NCBI RefSeq assembly: GCF_003259745.1
Contig: NZ_QLMC01000005.1
Span: forward strand, 1-64,000
Direction of reading: 5' to 3'
DNA from: Larkinella arboricola
GTDB taxonomy: Bacteria; Bacteroidota; Bacteroidia; Cytophagales; Spirosomataceae
Length of the DNA: 64,000 bases
Position numbers and translations under genes: made by a program. Under the pieces are notes generated by a model. It worked only from the letters and a program-made list of their open reading frames with translations. It had not been told where the DNA came from and searched no databases. Shown piece by piece: positions 54,430 to 62,339 of the stretch (its first letter is position 1; each line of letters starts with the position of its first letter).

Positions 54430-55752
54430 ATGATTGTTGCTGTAGCACATTACGTGGAAAAAAATCGGTTTAGTTCTTTTCAAAAAACCTTTGCTTACCT
54501 GGTTGGTGAGCCTGGAGAAACTACGCTTGAAGGTCGCATATTCAATGCAACCTGCCTGATCATTATTCTGGTTACACTCTATAATATTCCGTTTAATTAT
54601 TACATTGGATTAAAGGAGGCTTCCGTTATTTCGGCTCTGTTATTTCTCGTTTTTTCGGGCCTCTATTATTTGTGCCGGGTTAAAAATAAATTCCATATCA
54701 GCGTAATCATTGCCGGAGTTTTATCCAGTCTGTTATTGGCAATCAATTACTTTTTTAACGCGGGCGTAGTCGGATCATCGATGCTCCTGTTTATGCTGAC
54801 CTTTTTTGTGGTAGCCATTATTGCCCCGATCCGTCAATCTACCTTCTGGTTGTATTTTAATATCCTGATTGTTCTAGGGCTTTTATTCACAGAATATCGC
54901 TATCCACAGACTATTATTTCGGGTTATGCAAGTCGTTTAAACTACATCATTGATGTAGCGTCAACGTATGTGGTCGGTATTATTCTGATTCATCTGGCGA
55001 TCCGGTTTTCCCGAAAAGCCTATGAGGCCGAAAAACAGCAGGTAGAAGAGAAGTCGGTGATACTCGAACGGCTGAACGCGGAAAAAAACAAGCTTTTTTC
55101 GATCGTTTCGCACGATTTACGGTCACCGTTGGCTTCGATCCAGCAGTATCTGGAGCTTATTCGCGAAACGGATCTGGATGAAGAACTGCGCAAGCAAATC
55201 AAATCAGAACTGCTTGATGTAGTCAATCATACGCAGGAAATGCTTTCCAATTTATTGTTGTGGTCAACGTCGCAGATGAACGGTTTAACCGTAAATCGTA
55301 CGCAGGTTCATGTCGCTTCTATTCTGATACCGATTGCTGAAATCTATAAACCGTTTGCCGCTAAAAAAGGACTCCAGATGGAGGTCTCAGCTGATCCGGA
55401 TTTAAATGTGCTTGCCGACAGTAATATGCTTCACCTGATTGTCCGGAACCTGCTGGGAAATGCTCTTAAATTTACGCCGTCCGGCGGTTTTGTAATGCTG
55501 AAAGCCGTGGCGTCCGGAACTGATTGTATCATCTCCGTACAGGATAATGGAACGGGAATTAACCCGGACGATCAGGAAACCTTATTTTCTTTGAAATCGC
55601 GGGTTACGTTCGGAACCAATAACGAAAAAGGGGTTGGGCTGGGACTCTTCCTGTGCAAGGAATACGCCGAAGCGCAACAGGGAAAACTCTGGTTCGAAAG
55701 TGAACTAAATACCGGGACGACCTTCTATGTGGCACTGCCGCTTGCTGCCTGA
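54430..55752 (+). CDS. membrane sensor histidine kinase
   Basis: A 440-aa kinase with six predicted membrane helices (about 38-60, 64-82, 88-107, 113-133, 138-156, 174-193) and no extracellular domain of size, so it senses within or near the membrane. After a coiled coil comes HisKA with His228 in FSIVSHDLRSPLASIQQ and an ATPase domain (NLLGNALKFTPSGG, VQDNGTGI, GVGLGLFLCKEY). No receiver domain and no adjacent response regulator, so it is an orphan. It starts 35 nt after a terminator hairpin. Confidence 0.9.
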   Translation: MIVAVAHYVEKNRFSSFQKTFAYLVGEPGETTLEGRIFNATCLIIILVTLYNIPFNYYIGLKEASVISALLFLVFSGLYYLCRVKNKFHISVIIAGVLSSLLLAINYFFNAGVVGSSMLLFMLTFFVVAIIAPIRQSTFWLYFNILIVLGLLFTEYRYPQTIISGYASRLNYIIDVASTYVVGIILIHLAIRFSRKAYEAEKQQVEEKSVILERLNAEKNKLFSIVSHDLRSPLASIQQYLELIRETDLDEELRKQIKSELLDVVNHTQEMLSNLLLWSTSQMNGLTVNRTQVHVASILIPIAEIYKPFAAKKGLQMEVSADPDLNVLADSNMLHLIVRNLLGNALKFTPSGGFVMLKAVASGTDCIISVQDNGTGINPDDQETLFSLKSRVTFGTNNEKGVGLGLFLCKEYAEAQQGKLWFESELNTGTTFYVALPLAA

Positions 55753-55770
55753 ACAGGATGTCGCGTTTAT

Positions 55771-55805
55771 CCTGACGACACCGTAGCCTTCGTGGTGTCG
55801 TCAGG
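55771..55805. terminator. hairpin between converging genes
   Basis: A perfect 12-bp stem CCTGACGACACC (55771-55782) / GGTGTCGTCAGG (55794-55805) with an 11-nt loop. It lies between the plus-strand kinase and the minus-strand reductase-like gene. There is no adjoining T run, so termination is inferred from position. Confidence 0.6.
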
Positions 55806-55843
55806 ACAAGAAGAGTCAGTTTTTTGCCGAGTAGCAGCCCTTA

Positions 55844-56488
55844 TCAGTACCCCAGCGTAAACCGCTGGCGGATGAACTGTGAATTTTCCAGTTCGTCTAG
55901 CAAGGCAACGGCCAGATCACCGACCGAAATTTTACTGTCGCCGTTCGCGTCGAACACCGGCTGTTCGGTACCCAGACGGAATTTTCCGGTCCGTTCACCC
56001 GGTTCCAGCAGAATGGCGGGGCTCAGAAATGTCCAGTCCAGCTCCGTTTCCTTCCGCAGAATGGTCAGGTAGTCGCGGGCGGCCAGCGCACCGGCTTTCC
56101 ACGCTTCCGGAAACTGGGGCGTATCGACCAGTTGGACACCCGGCGCTATTTCCAGGCTTCCGGCTCCGCCCACCACCAGCAGCCGTTTGACGCCCGCCTT
56201 TCTGGTGCCACTCTGAATGGCCTGTAAACCCACCAGCGAATCGTTGTAAATGTTGGGGTTATCCCAGCCCGGATTGTAGGCGCTCACTACCGCATCATGG
56301 CCCGCCACCAGCGACGCCACTTCGTCTTCCTGCTGCGCGTCACCCCGTAGAACCGTTAACCGGTCGTTCTCTACGGTAACTTTCTCCGGATGGCGTACAA
56401 TGGCCGTTACTTCATGGCCACGGTTCAGCGCTTCGGTCAATAAACTCGAACCTACATAACCGGAGGCCCCAATCAGTGCAATTTTCAT
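55844..56488 (-). CDS. NAD(P)-binding atypical SDR protein (YwnB/NmrA-like)
   Basis: A 214-aa Rossmann-fold protein starting MKIALIGASGYVGSSLL (GxxGxxG nucleotide motif), then VTAIVRHPEK, a GDAQQEDEVASLV segment and LLVVGGAGSLEIAPG. This is the pattern of NAD(P)H-binding proteins annotated as putative NADH-flavin reductases. There is no clear catalytic Tyr-Lys pair, as usual for atypical members. Cytoplasmic and monocistronic. It may reduce quinones or flavins, or act as a redox sensor. Confidence 0.87.
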   Translation of the reverse strand: MKIALIGASGYVGSSLLTEALNRGHEVTAIVRHPEKVTVENDRLTVLRGDAQQEDEVASLVAGHDAVVSAYNPGWDNPNIYNDSLVGLQAIQSGTRKAGVKRLLVVGGAGSLEIAPGVQLVDTPQFPEAWKAGALAARDYLTILRKETELDWTFLSPAILLEPGERTGKFRLGTEQPVFDANGDSKISVGDLAVALLDELENSQFIRQRFTLGY

Positions 56489-56643
56489 GGTTATACGTGC
56501 TTTACATCTTTTTGCGGAAAAATACCGTCCCGATCAAAAGGCGGCCCGGGTTCCGGCTTCTGGCGCTCGGGAAAATAATCCCGCAAAAATTCGGATTGAA
56601 AAAAGGTTTTTTTATTTTTAATTAACTTGAAAGGTAGGGCCAT

Positions 56644-56921
56644 ATGACTAAAGAACAATTTTTGGCGTTAGGAATTGACGACACGTCGGGCTTTGTTATT
56701 ATTTACCTCAAAACGGGTCCGAGGCCCCTGCTGATGGCTCAGTTACGGGCTCCGGTGCTGGAGTCTGATCCACCCCGGCTGCTGTTCTCCTACTTCGCCA
56801 GTGAAAAAGCCCCGACGGGTATTGTACCGTCTCATACTAGCCGGGGCAATGGCTTGATTTGAGTATTGACCTGGAAAAGGTCCACTCCATTCAGATATTG
56901 CCACCCGGTCCGCAGGAATAA
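56644..56921 (+). pseudogene. small unknown protein, probably frameshifted
   Basis: The first frame (ATG 56644 to stop at 56862) gives 72 aa: MTKEQFLALGIDD, GFVIIYLKTGPRPLLMAQLR, LLFSYFASEK. Past the G run at 56843-56846 (CCGGGGCAATGG) another frame continues sensibly as WLDLSIDLEKVHSIQILPP and GPQE, to TAA at 56919. The span is 278 nt, one base short of 93 codons, so restoring one G would give a 92-aa protein. I do not know its function. A homopolymer base-calling error is as likely as real decay. Confidence 0.6.
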
Positions 56922-57105
56922 CCGCTATGGAAGAAAGCCAATCGCCAGTTCAGGATTTCGGCCAAAGGGGCGGATCAATCGGATATGGACCGTTGCCTTA
57001 TTCATCCCGGCACGTTGCCTGATTGACTGGTTACTACCGTATCGTTCACTGTGAACGGACCTGGCAGCATAACCAGGTATGGTGTCATTAAGTTGCTTTG
57101 GTGAG

Positions 57106-57291
57106 ATGAAAGATATTCTGAAAGCGGTTATTCCAGTCTCTATTGCGGTTATACTGTATACCTATTTTGCAGAAGGGGGCCGCATCGATCAAGGAACCTG
57201 GCCTTGGGTAATCCTGCTGATTATCACCATCAGTATCGTCGTATATGCCGTTATTCGTTTAAACCGGCGCAAGAAGTTTCCGAAGCCGTAG
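57106..57291 (+). CDS. small two-helix membrane protein
   Basis: A 61-aa protein from ATG 57106 (MKDILKAVIPVSIAVILYT; an ATG at 57079 is also in frame). Two membrane helices (about 6-20 and 32-51) are separated by a short FAEGGRIDQGTWPW loop, with a positive tail (RLNRRKKFPKP) that should face the cytoplasm. No function known. A gene call is supported mainly by the hydrophobic pattern and a normal start. Confidence 0.5.
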   Translation: MKDILKAVIPVSIAVILYTYFAEGGRIDQGTWPWVILLIITISIVVYAVIRLNRRKKFPKP

Positions 57292-57379
57292 TGCACAGGA
57301 TGGCGGTAATTTCAGTATGCCGGAAAAGACGCAAACGACCGGCTAAGTTGACGCAGTTGCCCCGCATTGGGCTGGTCAC

Positions 57380-57420
57380 CAGAGCATACTTTTGTTGGAA
57401 ATCAATAGAAGTATGCTCTG
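57380..57420. promoter_or_regulatory. inverted repeat immediately before a small DNA-binding-like gene
   Basis: CAGAGCATACTT (57380-57391) and its exact complement AAGTATGCTCTG (57409-57420) form a 12-bp perfect inverted repeat with a 17-nt loop. It ends 3 nt before the ATG of the alpha-CTD-like gene at 57424. It could be an operator (autoregulation) or a hairpin in the leader that hides the start codon. Confidence 0.5.
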
Positions 57421-57423
57421 ATT

Positions 57424-57627
57424 ATGAAAAGCCATCCGTTCAATCGATTAGGAAAGCCTGCCCAGCGCGCATTGGCCAATGCCGGAATTGAGAGCCTGAA
57501 ACAACTTTCAGAAGTAACGGAGAAAGAATTCATGCAGCTTCACGGAGTTGGGAAACAGGCTCTGCAAATCATCAAAGCCGAAATGCTTGAAAAGAACCTG
57601 GCCTTTGCGCCCGAGAGAGTCCGCTAG
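57424..57627 (+). CDS. small helix-hairpin-helix protein resembling RNA polymerase alpha C-terminal domain
   Basis: A 67-aa protein: HPFNRLGKPAQRALANAGI, ESLKQLSEVTEKEFMQLHG, VGKQALQIIKAEM. The order and the GVGKQAL loop match the helix-hairpin-helix fold of the alpha C-terminal domain (LxNAGIxTLxxL..., GxKSLxEI). It is a stand-alone copy without the N-terminal alpha body, so it may bind DNA non-specifically or mimic the alpha domain. A perfect inverted repeat sits 3 nt upstream of the start. Confidence 0.72.
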   Translation: MKSHPFNRLGKPAQRALANAGIESLKQLSEVTEKEFMQLHGVGKQALQIIKAEMLEKNLAFAPERVR

Positions 57628-57791
57628 ATTGAGAAAAGCCGTCTTGTGGGCAATTCAGGCGGGCTGATATCGCCCAGCAGGTTACGTAAAAAATAACCAC
57701 ACGGAAAGGCCGTTCTGATCTAAAGACTGTCTTTTTTTCGCGCCTTTTTCCTATAATCGGGCCGAATACCAAAAAAGTCAGTTAATTTAGT

Positions 57792-58313
57792 ATGCGCACG
57801 ATTTGTTCGATCCTGTTTTGTGTTTGTTTCTGGAACGTTTCCTGGGCTCAACGCTCCGGCGATTCTACCCTTTATCGGCCCGGTGCTGCGGTTCCGGCCC
57901 ATTTAATGCCCATCGAACGGTCGTACGGCGCTTATTTTTACGGGGGCAAGCGGCTACGGTCGCCCCATTCGATGGAAATACCGTTCAATGAGTTGAATAA
58001 CCCGACGGTCAACCGGCATTTTCGGACTTTCCGGACGCTGGCGACGGTTGGACAGGCCGTGGCGGTGGTGCCCTTAATTTATGTACTGACCCGCCCCCGG
58101 ACTACTTCCACCCGTTCGGGCGAATACTGGACGGTTTATTTTGGCTCAATCGGAATCACGCTGGGCCTGAGCCTGATCGGTAATGGACAGGTCAAAAAAG
58201 CGGTTAACGAGTACAACCGGACGCTGGCCAATGCCCGGTTTGGGTTTTCGGCGCAACCGGTAAACGGAACGACACAAACAGCTCTGGGCCTAAGTTTAAC
58301 GAAACGATTATGA
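57792..58313 (+). CDS. exported protein of unknown function
   Basis: A 173-aa protein with a signal peptide (MRTICSILFCVCFWNVSWAQ). It has one hydrophobic segment (about 85-102, LATVGQAVAVVPLIYVL) and a second near the C-terminus (about 118-131, VYFGSIGITLGLSLIG), then a soluble end with ANARFGFSAQP. I recognise no domain. Its last 4 nt overlap the start of the next gene (58310), so the two are co-expressed. Confidence 0.62.
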   Translation: MRTICSILFCVCFWNVSWAQRSGDSTLYRPGAAVPAHLMPIERSYGAYFYGGKRLRSPHSMEIPFNELNNPTVNRHFRTFRTLATVGQAVAVVPLIYVLTRPRTTSTRSGEYWTVYFGSIGITLGLSLIGNGQVKKAVNEYNRTLANARFGFSAQPVNGTTQTALGLSLTKRL

Positions 58314-58597
58314 ACGGGTTGGAACCACAGGAAGAGGAGATGGGTGCGCCTTTCCGGATGTTGTTTTCGGAAGAGGAAACCCAGGGATTCTATCGACCCG
58401 TGGTTGAACTGCCCACGCACCGGATTGCCTACTGGTCGATCGGTGCATCCGTTCTGCTGGCTCTGACCCTGATCTTTTCGGTCCGCTCGCAGCCAAAGCA
58501 ACCCAAGCCGGTTTTGCGTTCGGGCAAAACGTTACTTTTACCTCCGGCCAGTCAAAAAACAACCGGTACGCTGCATGCTCATCAGCCAGGCCGTTAA
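58310..58597 (+). CDS. small single-pass membrane protein of unknown function
   Basis: A 95-aa protein, mostly polar, with one membrane helix (about 44-62, YWSIGASVLLALTLIFS). The N-terminal half is acidic (EPQEEEMG, SEEETQG), suggesting a cytoplasmic acidic part and a short external tail. It overlaps the previous gene by 4 nt and precedes the M28 peptidase by 21 nt. Function unknown. Confidence 0.55.
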   Translation: MNGLEPQEEEMGAPFRMLFSEEETQGFYRPVVELPTHRIAYWSIGASVLLALTLIFSVRSQPKQPKPVLRSGKTLLLPPASQKTTGTLHAHQPGR

Positions 58598-58618
58598 TTC
58601 ACTACTTCACTTTCCCGA

Positions 58619-59986
58619 ATGAAAAACGTTTTTCTCCCGATTGTCCTTGTTTTCATTTCAATGGCCGCCCGGTCTCAGACAACTATTGTCCGCGACCCGG
58701 TTATTGCCCAGATGGTTGGAGAAATATCGGCGGATAGCCTGCGATCGCACGTCACCAATCTCGTCAGCTTCGGAACCCGGCACACGCTCAGCAACCCGAA
58801 CGATCCGAAACGGGGGCTGGCTGCTGCTCAGAAATGGGTTCTGCGCAAGTTTCAGCAGTATGCCAGACAGTCGGGCGGACGGCTGACGGCCCAAATCGAT
58901 TCCTGGACGCTGCAACCCGACGGCAAACGCGTTGATCAGGTGACGCCGATGGGCAACGTGATGGCGACGCTCAAGGGCACTGACCCCAACGACGACCGTA
59001 TTTTTCTGGTGAGCGGCCACATCGACAGCCGCGTCACCGACGTGATGAACCGCACCGCCGACGCGCCGGGTGCCAACGACGACGGTTCGGGAACGGCCGC
59101 CGTGATTGAACTTTGCCGGGTGATGAGCAAGGTGCCGTTTCCGGCCACCATCATTTTTGTGGCGGTGAGCGGGGAGGAGCAGGGCCTGCTGGGGGCCAAT
59201 CACCTGGCGCAACGGGCCAAAGACGGAAAATGGAACCTGGAAGCCCTACTGAACAACGACATCATCGGCTCCAACAACAGCCCCGATACCAAAATTACCG
59301 ACAACACGCGCGTCCGGGTGTTCAGCGAAGGATTACCGGGTTATCAAACCGATTCGGTAGCGGCCAATATTCGGCAGTACGGTCTGGAAAACGACGGTAA
59401 ATCGCGGCAACTGGCCCGGTATACCAAGGAAGTGGGCGAACGGTATGTCGATCAGCTGGAGGTGGTGATGGTATACCGCAACGACCGGTATTTACGCGGG
59501 GGCGACCATACGCCGTTTGTAACGCGCGGATTTCCGGCGGTTCGGATTACGGAAATGAACGAGAACTTTGCCCACCAGCACCAGGACCTGCGTACGCAGG
59601 ACGGTGTGGAATACGGTGATTATGTGAAGTTTATGGATTTTGATTACCTCCGGAAAAATACCGCTATGAACCTGGCTGTGCTGGCGAATCTGGCCAAAGC
59701 GCCCGCCATGCCGCAGAACGTAACCGTAGAAGCCCGCAGCCTGACCAATGCGACAACCCTGTTCTGGCAAGCCCCCAAAGCTGGGGCGTCGGCTGGCCGA
59801 AAAATCAAAGGGTATTACGTGTTGATGCGCGAAACGCACTGGCCGTTCTGGCAGAAAAAGTTTTTTACGGATAAGCTCGGCCTGACGCTGCCGTATTCCA
59901 AAGACAATTATTTCTTCGCCGTACAGGCCGTAAGCGAAGAAGGGAATGAAAGTTTGCCGGTGATACCGCGCCCCGGTTTACGGTAA
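58619..59986 (+). CDS. secreted M28-family zinc peptidase
   Basis: A 455-aa protein with a signal peptide (FISMAARSQ). It has a full set of M28 ligands: His134 in VSGHIDSR, Asp154 in GANDDGSGTAA, the catalytic/ligand pair Glu186-Glu187 in VSGEEQGLLGA, Asp214 in LLNNDIIGS, and a final His near 319-321 in FAHQHQDLRT. The C-terminal 90 residues after NLAKAPAMPQ look like a fibronectin III-type beta-sandwich. Members are aminopeptidases or carboxypeptidases. It probably works in the periplasm or outside on peptides. Confidence 0.9.
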   Translation: MKNVFLPIVLVFISMAARSQTTIVRDPVIAQMVGEISADSLRSHVTNLVSFGTRHTLSNPNDPKRGLAAAQKWVLRKFQQYARQSGGRLTAQIDSWTLQPDGKRVDQVTPMGNVMATLKGTDPNDDRIFLVSGHIDSRVTDVMNRTADAPGANDDGSGTAAVIELCRVMSKVPFPATIIFVAVSGEEQGLLGANHLAQRAKDGKWNLEALLNNDIIGSNNSPDTKITDNTRVRVFSEGLPGYQTDSVAANIRQYGLENDGKSRQLARYTKEVGERYVDQLEVVMVYRNDRYLRGGDHTPFVTRGFPAVRITEMNENFAHQHQDLRTQDGVEYGDYVKFMDFDYLRKNTAMNLAVLANLAKAPAMPQNVTVEARSLTNATTLFWQAPKAGASAGRKIKGYYVLMRETHWPFWQKKFFTDKLGLTLPYSKDNYFFAVQAVSEEGNESLPVIPRPGLR

Positions 59987-60187
59987 AATGCTTGAACTAC
60001 TGACGGTATTTTTGGGGAATTTAGTTCCTGACGCAACAATTTGGCGGTTTATCCCGTATGGTAAAAGAGAAAATTCGGGCTTTAGCGCTGGAAGTTGACA
60101 ACCTGCTGGTTTTTTTCGTAGCTTACGTTTCCAACGGTCATCTCATCCGATCACACTAAAACTTAATACCTAACAAAAACTAAGATT

Positions 60188-60658
60188 ATGAAGCGTTTAC
60201 TTTATCTAATTTGTGTAGTGGTCTTTGCTGCTGGCCTGGTTTCGTGTAATAAAGACAATGATGATCCAACTCCAGATCCGGTGGTAGGAACCTGGTCTAG
60301 TGATAGAGTACGGATTGGTGGACTACCAGCTCCTTATTCCAGTGAAAATGGTAGAGAGCTGGATGCTTTGACTCAGTTTGGGATCAATACTAGTTTTGTA
60401 ATTAAAAGTGACAAAACATTTACTGAAACAGATCGTTCCGGTGGAATAGTTGATGATTTTGATGGAACTTGGGAATTTTCGGGTACTGAGTTGACGAAAA
60501 AATATAGCGATGGAGATGAAGTAAGCTTAACTTATGATGCAGCTAAAAACCAGTTGCTAAGTGAGACTTTTGCCGTACAGGATTCATTAACTAATCCCAC
60601 TACTTCAAAGCTTGAGCTAGTTTCTTATACTTTGCAGCTTGTCTATAAGAAACAATAG
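60188..60658 (+). CDS. lipocalin-like lipoprotein
   Basis: A 156-aa protein with a lipoprotein signal and lipobox GLVSC (about residue 20), followed by an Asp/Pro-rich spacer (NKDNDDPTPDP) and a beta-rich domain beginning VVGTWSSDRVRIGG with later IKSDKTFTETDRSG and GTWEFSGTELTKKYSDGD. That pattern fits the lipocalin-like DUF4923/DUF5004 lipoproteins of Bacteroidetes. Its base composition is AT-richer than its neighbours, suggesting later gain. A terminator follows. Function unknown, surface or periplasmic. Confidence 0.78.
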   Translation: MKRLLYLICVVVFAAGLVSCNKDNDDPTPDPVVGTWSSDRVRIGGLPAPYSSENGRELDALTQFGINTSFVIKSDKTFTETDRSGGIVDDFDGTWEFSGTELTKKYSDGDEVSLTYDAAKNQLLSETFAVQDSLTNPTTSKLELVSYTLQLVYKKQ

Positions 60659-60678
60659 TTGACTTGCTAGATTTTACC

Positions 60679-60711
60679 AACCTCCGGTGCATCGGCCACT
60701 GGAGGTTTTTT
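60679..60711 (+). terminator. intrinsic terminator of the lipoprotein gene
   Basis: AACCTCCGGTG (60679-60689) / CACTGGAGGTT (60697-60707) with one G-T pair and a 7-nt loop, followed by a T run. It lies 21 nt past the stop codon. Confidence 0.85.
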
Positions 60712-60733
60712 ATTGTCTTGCAGTTTGAAGCAC

Positions 60734-60808
60734 CGGTTATTTCGCGGAGTTTAGCAGAGATAATTAGAGGTTAGCGGAGAAACTCTACTTAACTCCGAGA
60801 AACAACGT
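60734..60808. repeat. hairpin-repeat family copy C (imperfect)
   Basis: TTATTTCGCGGAGTTTAGCAGAG in the left arm (from 60736) is a variant of the core found at 38909 and 46932, and the right arm (CTCTACTTAACTCCGAGAAAC, 60783-60803) is an imperfect complement. It lies in a 387-bp AT-rich gap that also holds the promoter of the 61046 gene. Confidence 0.6.
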
Positions 60809-61045
60809 TACATAGCGAAGTGCAGTTTTATTTTAAAGATACTTTTCGGCAAATCATGAAAATTTCCAGAAACCAAGTTCGCTTTTAAACCTACTTTTTG
60901 AAATAATGCATCAAAGAATATAAATCTACTTTTATTTATAATAGCTTTTGGAAATTTTGCTTATTTTTGAAATAACGGAATTGAATTTGGTGTTATTCGG
61001 AAATAATAAAATACAGTCGTAGTTTAGTACAAAACTTACGGACCT

Positions 61046-62248
61046 ATGAAAATCTCTATTACCCGAAGAAATTGGTTACGCACGGGCGCTCTACTAACCG
61101 CCGGTCTAACCGTAAACCGGTCTTCGTTTGGGCGGGCTACACATGGTTCCGATGCCTGGAATCCGGTGGCCGCCAATGCACTTCATGAACAAACGCTAAT
61201 CAACGAATTCGCCCGCCTGGGCGAACCCATGCCCCAGATCAAGGCCCGGATTGCGTTCAACGAGAATCCGCACGGCCTGTCTCCCAAAGCCCGGGAAGCC
61301 ATCGTGAAAGCGATTGAAGTCGGAAACCGCTATTCCATGTTCGAGGGTCAGGAGTTGAAAAAGCTGATTGCCGACCGTGAAGGCGTCAAGCCCGAAAACA
61401 TCATGCTTTCGGCCGGGTCGTCGGAACTGCTGACGGCGATGGCGGTGTACTTCACCGGGAGCGCCGTCAAAGGCGGGGGCGGTACGGTATTGACCAGCCA
61501 GTTTACCTACGACGACTTTCTGGGTTGCGCTAAAAAATTCGGTACTAAAGTCGAAGCCGTTCCGCTGACCAAAGAATACCGGTATGATCTGGCGGCCATG
61601 AAAGCGAAAATTACGCCGGATACCAAACTGGTGTACATCTGTAACCCCAACAATCCCACTGGCACGGTTATTCCGGCGGCCGAGTTGGTGGCCTTCAGCA
61701 GGGAAGTATCCCCGAAACTGCCGGTTTTCATCGACGAAGCCTACATTGATTTTCTGAAACCGGAAGACCGCCCGGCCCTGCCCAAACTGGTGGCCGAAGG
61801 ACATAACCTGTTTCTGACCCGTACATTCTCTAAAATTCACGGTTTTGCCGGTTTGCGGCTGGGCTACGCCATTGGTCCCGAGAAGTTTCTGAAGGACTTG
61901 CAGAACTATTCGCGGGGCGAATGGAATCCGAGCGTAACCACCCTGCGGGCCGGAATTGCCAGCTACCAGGACCTGGAATGGCAGAACTTCTGCCGCACCG
62001 AGAATGACAAAGCGCGCGAGCTACTCTATAAAGGGCTGAGAGACAAAGGGTACGAATACGTGCCTTCGTTTGCCAACTTCGTGCTGTTTCCGATCCGGAT
62101 GAAACCCAAGACCTTTGAAAAGGAAATGTTCAGCAACGGTATTCTGACCTCTACCCGCGAATACAACGCCCAGCCTTACTGCCGCGTCAGCATCGGCACA
62201 ATGGACGAAATGGGCCTCTTCATGGACGCATTCAGGAAAATAGTTTAA
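61046..62248 (+). CDS. Tat-exported class I/II PLP-dependent aminotransferase (HisC-like)
   Basis: A 400-aa fold-type I aminotransferase with a twin-arginine signal (ITRRNWLRTGALL, residues 5-17). Residues after 60 read like histidinol-phosphate aminotransferase: NENPHGLSPKAREAI, GSSELL, YICNPNNPTGTVIP, DEAYIDF, and the PLP-lysine region RTFSKIHGFAGLRLGYAIG. Tat export of a PLP enzyme implies folding in the cytoplasm before transport. It stands 91 nt upstream of a second Tat-exported enzyme. The substrate is unknown, and a periplasmic role in histidine synthesis is unlikely. Confidence 0.86.
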   Translation: MKISITRRNWLRTGALLTAGLTVNRSSFGRATHGSDAWNPVAANALHEQTLINEFARLGEPMPQIKARIAFNENPHGLSPKAREAIVKAIEVGNRYSMFEGQELKKLIADREGVKPENIMLSAGSSELLTAMAVYFTGSAVKGGGGTVLTSQFTYDDFLGCAKKFGTKVEAVPLTKEYRYDLAAMKAKITPDTKLVYICNPNNPTGTVIPAAELVAFSREVSPKLPVFIDEAYIDFLKPEDRPALPKLVAEGHNLFLTRTFSKIHGFAGLRLGYAIGPEKFLKDLQNYSRGEWNPSVTTLRAGIASYQDLEWQNFCRTENDKARELLYKGLRDKGYEYVPSFANFVLFPIRMKPKTFEKEMFSNGILTSTREYNAQPYCRVSIGTMDEMGLFMDAFRKIV

Positions 62249-62339
62249 AAGGAGCAGAATGATGAGTGAACGGACGGTTTCAACCGGATCGCGTTTACAA
62301 ACTCTTAATTCATCACTCTTAACTCTTAACTGATTAAGA

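Noticed and set aside
60058-60159. A 33-codon ORF (MVKEKIRALALEVDNLL...) before the lipoprotein gene
   Set aside because: Too short and without conserved features; it overlaps the likely promoter region, so it could not be supported.
62249-62339. Short direct repeats ACTCTTAA between the Tat aminotransferase and amine oxidase genes
   Set aside because: Low-complexity repeat in a short gap, with no stem and no link to other sites.
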